Of a DNA stretch of 37,180 nt, positions 33,198-37,180 are shown piece by piece. The position numbers and the translations under genes are program-made. How positions within the stretch are numbered: the first letter of the stretch is position 1; each line of letters starts with the position of its first letter. The stretch is from assembly GCA_024763055.1 (NCBI GenBank), contig JANTGH010000020.1:1-37180 (forward strand), given 5' to 3'. The notes under the pieces are model-generated. The model was not told where the DNA came from and ran no database searches. It worked only from the letters and a program-made list of their open reading frames with translations. This DNA is from Desulfobulbaceae bacterium (GTDB taxonomy: Bacteria; Desulfobacterota; Desulfobulbia; Desulfobulbales; Desulfobulbaceae).

Positions 33198-34607
33198 ATG
33201 GGCGGACTTCTCACTGCACTCAATGCCGGCAAAACCAGCCTGATCACCAACCAGAAATCCATCGAAATCGTCGGCAATAATATCGCCAACGTCAACACTG
33301 AGGGATATTCCAGGCAACGGGCGGACCTGAAACAGATTCCGGCCGTCAATTTCGGTGATTTTTTTGTCGGCCAGGGGGTGACCGTTTCTAATGTCTCCAG
33401 AGACTATGATGTTTTTATCAATCGGCAACTCCAGGAAAAGTCCATTGCCTTTGGCGAGGAAAGCGGCCGCTCAACGCCGCTTGCCGAACTTGAGCGAATA
33501 TTCAACGTTTCCGACAATAATCTTGCCGCAGACATCGATAAATTCTTTGATGCCTGGCAACAGTTGACGACAAACCCAAGCGGTCAGGTTGAACGCGACA
33601 CCGTTCTCCAACGTGGACAACTGATGGGTGAGGCATTTGCCAATACCTATAATGAACTGGAGAATGTGCGCAATAATATCAACAATAAAATTGTATCCAG
33701 TATAGGCAGCCTTAACGAAAAAATTTCCGAAGTTGCCAAACTCAATGATCGAATCTATCAGGTGGAAATATCCGGACAGTCGGCCAATGCTGCCCGTGAT
33801 CAACGTGATCTGCTTGTGGAAGATCTCTCTAAAAGCCTTGGTATCCAGACGTATACCGATAACCGGGGAATGCTGGCAGTGCAGTTGCCGGGCGGCACCC
33901 CCCTTGTGCAGGCCAATCAAGCCATGCCGCTCTCCATCGTCACCACGGGATCGGATGTCAACCTGCAAATTTCCATTGCCGGCATTACCAAGGATGTCTC
34001 TATCCAGGAGATGGGAGGCGAAATGAAAGGCATGTTTGAAACCAGGGATGTCTTTATCAGCGGTTTGCGCAGTGACCTTGACACTCTCGCTGTTGAGCTG
34101 ACCGATGCGGTCAATACCGAACATGTCAATGGCTGGTATACGGATCCAGCCACCGGCCTGCCCGCAACCGGGCAACTTTTCTTCGACGACATCACAGCCC
34201 TGCCGCCGGGCACACCTCCAAGCAGACACATCCATGTTGCCCTGCCCGATTCACGCTATATAGCAGCGGCAGGACAAAACACCGCAGCTCCCGGCGATAA
34301 TGAAAATGCGCTTACCATTGCCGGGCTGGAAACTACCTACAAAATCGGCGGCACTGATACCTTTGATAATTTTTTCAGTAAAATCGTCTCGACCGTTGGT
34401 ATTGAAGCAAGTCGCAACAAACTCGCTCTTGGCGGGGCACAGGATGCGACCATTCAGCTGCATAACCTGCGCGATGGCTTTGCCGGTGTCTCTCTTGAAG
34501 AGGAAATGATCGATCTCGTCCAATACCAGCGCGGCTTTGAATCCTCAGCCAAATTTCTCTCCACCATTGATGAAATGATGAACTCGCTGCTGCAACTTAA
34601 GAGGTAA
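33198..34607 (+). CDS. flgK: Hook-filament junction protein FlgK (HAP1)
   Basis: 469 residues, shorter than the 547 of E. coli FlgK but within the family range; the variable middle is reduced. FlgK caps the hook and joins it to the filament. The N-terminal signature IVGNNIANVNTEGYSRQRA, the D1 stretch and coiled coil (NNKIVSSIGSLNEKISEVAK), and the C-terminal VSLEEEMIDLVQYQRGFESS followed by AKFLSTIDEMMNSLL are intact. flgL begins 3 bp after the stop. Confidence 0.96.
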   Translation: MGGLLTALNAGKTSLITNQKSIEIVGNNIANVNTEGYSRQRADLKQIPAVNFGDFFVGQGVTVSNVSRDYDVFINRQLQEKSIAFGEESGRSTPLAELERIFNVSDNNLAADIDKFFDAWQQLTTNPSGQVERDTVLQRGQLMGEAFANTYNELENVRNNINNKIVSSIGSLNEKISEVAKLNDRIYQVEISGQSANAARDQRDLLVEDLSKSLGIQTYTDNRGMLAVQLPGGTPLVQANQAMPLSIVTTGSDVNLQISIAGITKDVSIQEMGGEMKGMFETRDVFISGLRSDLDTLAVELTDAVNTEHVNGWYTDPATGLPATGQLFFDDITALPPGTPPSRHIHVALPDSRYIAAAGQNTAAPGDNENALTIAGLETTYKIGGTDTFDNFFSKIVSTVGIEASRNKLALGGAQDATIQLHNLRDGFAGVSLEEEMIDLVQYQRGFESSAKFLSTIDEMMNSLLQLKR

Positions 34608-34610
34608 CCG

Positions 34611-35585
34611 ATGAAGGCAACCCAAGGAACCACCTATCGTATGTTAGGCTCCCGGCTCAATGACCTGAGCCTGCAACTTGAAGAATTCCGCAAGATCGGC
34701 GCTACCGGGAAAAAGCTCAACAGACCTTCCGATGATCCTGCTGCTATCCGCCCGGTCTTAAATACACGGAAGCAACTCTCCAATGTTGATCGCTACATGG
34801 AAACCATGGGTCAGGCTTTAGACAAAATGCAGGCAGCGGACGGACACCTCGAGCACGTGGAAAACATTATGCAGCGAGTCAAGGAAATCGCCGTTAATGT
34901 GGTCAACGGCTCCCTGAATAATGAAGATCGTTCGGTACTCGCCGATGAAATCGTTAATCTGCGTCAGGAACTTCTCGATGCGGCTAACGGAAAAGTGGAT
35001 GGAAAATACCTGTTTTCCGGCTATAAGGAATCCACAAAACCCTTTGCGGAAAATCCTGCCTACGATCCAGTACTGTATGATCCCACAGACCATACAACCT
35101 GGCCTTATCAATACCAGGGTGATGATAACCCGACCCGTCTTGAGATAACACCAGGAGAAAAACTTCAGGTCAACCTCACAGGCAATGATCTCTTTTTCGG
35201 TACCTCAACCTGGAATTCAACGCCTCCACCAAATAACAGTGTCGAGCCGGGTCGCTATGATGTATTTTCCGTCCTGACAAGGGCTGAAGAGGCCATCCGG
35301 GCAAATGATCAGGCCGGCCTGCAGACCAGTATAGCCGATATTGATGGCGCCTCCGACCAAACCAGACGATTACGTTCACAGATGGGAAATCGAGCCTCCC
35401 GTGTCGAAACCGCCATGCATCATCAGGAAGCAGTACGCATCGATCTCAAACAGATCCTCTCCCGTTATGAAGATGCCGACGCTATTGAGGCCTTTAATAC
35501 TATTGTCCAGCAGGAGAACGCCTTTCAGGCAGCCTTGAATGTGACGGGTAAGGTATCCCAACTTTCCATCCTTGACTATATGTAA
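34611..35585 (+). CDS. flgL: Hook-filament junction protein FlgL (HAP3)
   Basis: 324 residues, normal for FlgL. The N-terminus resembles flagellin (ATQGTTYRMLGSRLNDLSLQ; GKKLNRPSDDPAAIRPVL). The VDGKYLFSGYKESTKPF motif is typical of FlgL, and the C-terminus DADAIEAFNTIVQQENAFQA with ALNVTGKVSQLSILDYM completes the coiled coil. GAGG lies about 8 bp before the ATG, within the end of flgK. It is the last structural flagellar gene in the window. Confidence 0.96.
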   Translation: MKATQGTTYRMLGSRLNDLSLQLEEFRKIGATGKKLNRPSDDPAAIRPVLNTRKQLSNVDRYMETMGQALDKMQAADGHLEHVENIMQRVKEIAVNVVNGSLNNEDRSVLADEIVNLRQELLDAANGKVDGKYLFSGYKESTKPFAENPAYDPVLYDPTDHTTWPYQYQGDDNPTRLEITPGEKLQVNLTGNDLFFGTSTWNSTPPPNNSVEPGRYDVFSVLTRAEEAIRANDQAGLQTSIADIDGASDQTRRLRSQMGNRASRVETAMHHQEAVRIDLKQILSRYEDADAIEAFNTIVQQENAFQAALNVTGKVSQLSILDYM

Positions 35586-35974
35586 ACCGGTTTGAGCAGC
35601 CAAGAGGTAACCAGCCAGATCCACTAAAAAAACCTTGCCTTTTTATAATCGTTCGTGATACTGCTGTTTGTAAAGGTACCATAAAGAATGCAAACTCCTC
35701 TCTGTCCGCTCTTCTGCAACTCGCATGGAGATATCATCCCTTTTTTCTGCCAAAATGACGGAAAACGGCTAAGGAAAGTTTAGTGCTGATTATCCAAAGG
35801 GTGGCTTGAAAAATTAGGATTTTTTGCAAGTGATGCTGCTTGATTGCATAACGGGTGATGCAGGCTGACTGTACAACGAAATCAGGTAGATGCAGACTCC
35901 GAAATAAAATTTTTCGAGGGTCCCTGTGATCGGACCGTATCGGCACACTGAAAAACATTAAACTGGAGAGCAAT
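35586..35974. other. 389-bp intergenic region between flgL and csrA
   Basis: No gene is visible. It holds a palindromic repeat element at 35794-35925 that shares its left end with the element between fliE and fliF. I see no clear terminator for flgL and no recognisable sigma-54 or sigma-28 promoter for csrA. Confidence 0.65.
35794..35925. repeat. About 132-bp imperfect palindromic element (copy 2)
   Basis: The left end CCAAAGGGTGGCTTGAAAAA (35794-35813) matches copy 1 at 3912 closely. The right end (AATTTTTCGAGGGTCCCT, ending 35925) is its approximate reverse complement, giving an element with inverted ends. Inner arms pair less well than in copy 1 (TGATT against AATCA and TGATGC against GCATC-type contacts). 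It is an intergenic repeat family, possibly MITE- or REP-like; internal sequences of the two copies differ. Confidence 0.6.
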
Positions 35975-36217
35975 ATGCTGGTCCTGACCAGAAAAGCCGG
36001 TGAGGGAATTATCATCGGCGATACTATTTCCATTAAAATTGTTGAAATTAAGGGAGGGGGTGTCCGTATAGGCATAGATGCACCCCGTGATACCAAAATC
36101 TACCGGCAGGAAGTCTACGACCGGATTAAACAGGAAAATGTTGAGGCCGCGAAATGGGACCTTGACGACCTTGATACCTTGAGTGCTAATCTTGCGACCA
36201 GGACGGTGAAAAAATGA
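35975..36217 (+). CDS. csrA: Carbon storage regulator CsrA (RsmA)
   Basis: 80 residues. CsrA is a dimeric RNA-binding translational regulator that targets GGA motifs. The N-terminal [16 protein letters not shown] and [20 protein letters not shown] are canonical, with L4 and R44 (RNA contacts) present. The C-terminal tail is about 20 residues longer than E. coli CsrA (61), as in species where FliW binds CsrA non-competitively. GGAGAG precedes the ATG. It overlaps fliW by 4 bp (ATGA). Confidence 0.97.
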   Translation: MLVLTRKAGEGIIIGDTISIKIVEIKGGGVRIGIDAPRDTKIYRQEVYDRIKQENVEAAKWDLDDLDTLSANLATRTVKK

Positions 36218-36648
36218 AAAAAATCAAAACACGGTTTGGCGAGGTGGAATATGACCCAACCAATGTCATTCATTTTTTGGAAGGACTTGTCGGCCTTGAC
36301 CATTTGCATAACTTTATTGTTATGCCCAATAAAAAAGAAGGGCCTCTTTTCTGGATTCAAAGTGTAGATGATCCCGATTTTGCCTTTGTTGTCACCGACC
36401 CAACAAACTTTTTCTTTGATTACCAGGTAAAAGCTGATGAGGGTGAGCGAAAGAAGTTAGGCATCGGGGCTGAAGATGAATATTTTGTTCTCACCATTGT
36501 CTCTATCTCCCCGGAAAAGGAAATCACCCTTAACCTGGCCGGACCCATTCTCTATTCACCGAAAACAAACCGGGCCATGCAGGGCATCCTTGAAGACAGC
36601 CGATTTGATACTAAAACGCCGTTGCCCCAAGTGGAATCGGCTCAATAA
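36214..36648 (+). CDS. fliW: Flagellar assembly factor FliW, CsrA antagonist
   Basis: 144 residues. FliW binds flagellin or CsrA in a partner switch that ties flagellin translation to secretion. Family features: [33 protein letters not shown], then [19 protein letters not shown]. The ending is [20 protein letters not shown]. It is translationally coupled with csrA and followed by a terminator. The flagellin gene, its usual neighbour, is not in the window. Confidence 0.97.
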   Translation: MKKIKTRFGEVEYDPTNVIHFLEGLVGLDHLHNFIVMPNKKEGPLFWIQSVDDPDFAFVVTDPTNFFFDYQVKADEGERKKLGIGAEDEYFVLTIVSISPEKEITLNLAGPILYSPKTNRAMQGILEDSRFDTKTPLPQVESAQ

Positions 36649-36670
36649 GTTTCCCCACCCCCTCTCTTTC

Positions 36671-36703
36671 AAGCCACTGTCCCCTACAGGCAGTGGCTTT
36701 TTG
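36671..36703 (+). terminator. Rho-independent terminator after fliW
   Basis: AAGCCACTG (36671-36679) pairs perfectly with CAGTGGCTT (36691-36699) around an 11-nt loop, followed by TTTG; T-run of five including the stem end. It lies 22 bp after the fliW stop and closes the csrA-fliW operon. Confidence 0.88.
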
Positions 36704-37180
36704 TATTCCAGCCCCTTTATCAGAAGACAGAAGCCGGAGGACAGAAATCAGAACAGTTTCCATCGTTTTCTGTGCCCGGCGCGCCGGAAAAAAGACAAGA
36801 AAGAACGCCGCAGCGGCGCCATTGTTGTGACCTCAAGGCCTGGACGTGTATCCAAAGCTCCCCACCAGCCAGTACAATCATCGTAAGCGTTCACCAGCAC
36901 CTCATCTTCGTCCATTTTGAACTTCTCGAATAGCACCAGTATGCTTCAAAGTCCAAAATGAACAAATCTAAGGCACTGGTAAACACTTACAGGCCTGAGA
37001 TATCCGAAACGTTGTAGTCCCGGTGAACCGTTACCAATCATCCCTGCCTGTCCCCTTCTCTTTTTCCTTGAAAAACAAAAAAAAACTTAACTCTCATTAC
37101 AAAATGTCCGAAGAGTGGATTGAGAGACGGTAAAGGGTCACGAAAAAATTAGCCGGGATCCTACAGGGCAGTATCTGAGA
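36704..37180. other. Gene-free 3' end of window
   Basis: No intact gene is supported. The stretch holds a 12-bp GC palindrome (36776-36787, CCGGCGCGCCGG), a possible minus-strand gene remnant (about 36850-36920), and near the end a partial match (37131-37151) to the left edge of the palindromic repeat family. A flagellin gene could follow beyond the window. Confidence 0.5.
36850..36918 (-). pseudogene. Possible remnant of a small acidic protein gene
   Basis: On the minus strand, an ATG near 36915 begins MDEDEVLVNAYDDCTGWWGA, a non-random acidic/aromatic sequence. It recalls the start of small proteins often annotated as calcium-binding in Desulfobacterota. The frame then runs into basic low-complexity sequence without the expected continuation. 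If real it is a truncated 5' fragment; it may be chance. Confidence 0.25.

Noticed and set aside
32333-33349. Long minus-strand open frame (338 codons) opposite flgM, flgN and the flgK start
   Set aside because: It is antisense to three well-supported genes, has no recognisable domain and an implausible Cys/Arg-rich composition.
1-37180. CRISPR array, insertion sequence, or defence system
   Set aside because: No regularly spaced direct repeats, no transposase or integrase motifs, and no defence-type proteins are visible; nearly all coding space is accounted for by flagellar genes.

Overview
This 37.2 kb window is almost entirely one co-oriented (+ strand) flagellar gene cluster of a Gram-negative bacterium. 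The L- and P-ring genes (flgH, flgI) and a FlgA chaperone show an outer membrane. The FlhF/FlhG pair points to a polar or placed flagellum. Candidate sigma-54 (GG-N10-GC) promoters, FliA, and a csrA-fliW pair are also present. My best guess, from memory of gene order and protein flavour, is a deltaproteobacterium/Desulfobacterota, perhaps Desulfobulbales; this is inference. There are no rRNA or tRNA genes, no CRISPR array and no transposase.

Layout: (1) 1-134: terminator of something upstream, then a candidate sigma-54 promoter. (2) 135-13564: a secreted TPR protein, flgB, flgC, fliE, [palindromic element], fliF, fliG, fliH, fliI, fliJ, a motE-like gene, fliK, flgD, flgE (rod, MS-ring, switch, export ATPase, hook). 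(3) 13565-14030: 466 bp gap with an inverted repeat, a strong terminator and a candidate sigma-54 promoter. (4) 14031-19789: motA, motB, fliL, fliM, fliN, fliO, fliP, fliQ, fliR (stator, switch, export gate). (5) 19790-20071: gap with a hairpin and a candidate sigma-54 promoter. (6) 20072-26603: flhB, flhA, flhF, flhG, fliA and a small membrane protein in the position of Bacillus swrB. (7) 26604-26886: gap with a second copy of the inverted repeat. (8) 26887-31624: flgF, flgG, flgA, flgH, flgI, flgJ (distal rod, P/L rings). (9) 31625-35585: a sigma-28-type promoter, a structured leader, an unrecognised gene, flgM, flgN, a second sigma-28-type promoter, flgK, flgL (late genes). (10) 35586-35974: gap with a second palindromic element. 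(11) 35975-36648: csrA-fliW and a terminator. (12) 36649-37180: 532 bp with no convincing intact gene.

How it works together: sigma-54 promoters appear to drive structural and export blocks. FliA is encoded in the cluster, and sigma-28-type promoters precede the block that encodes its anti-sigma factor FlgM, the FlgN chaperone and the hook-filament junction proteins. CsrA-FliW would then link flagellin translation to assembly. Flagellin (fliC), cap (fliD), fliS, chemotaxis genes and the sigma-54 activator are not in the window.

The less ordinary items are: a TPR protein with a beta-rich N-terminus heading the cluster (possible PflA-like motor part); the unrecognised gene leading the sigma-28 operon; the SwrB-position gene; a FlhB whose cleavage motif reads NPTR rather than NPTH; and two families of palindromic intergenic repeats.
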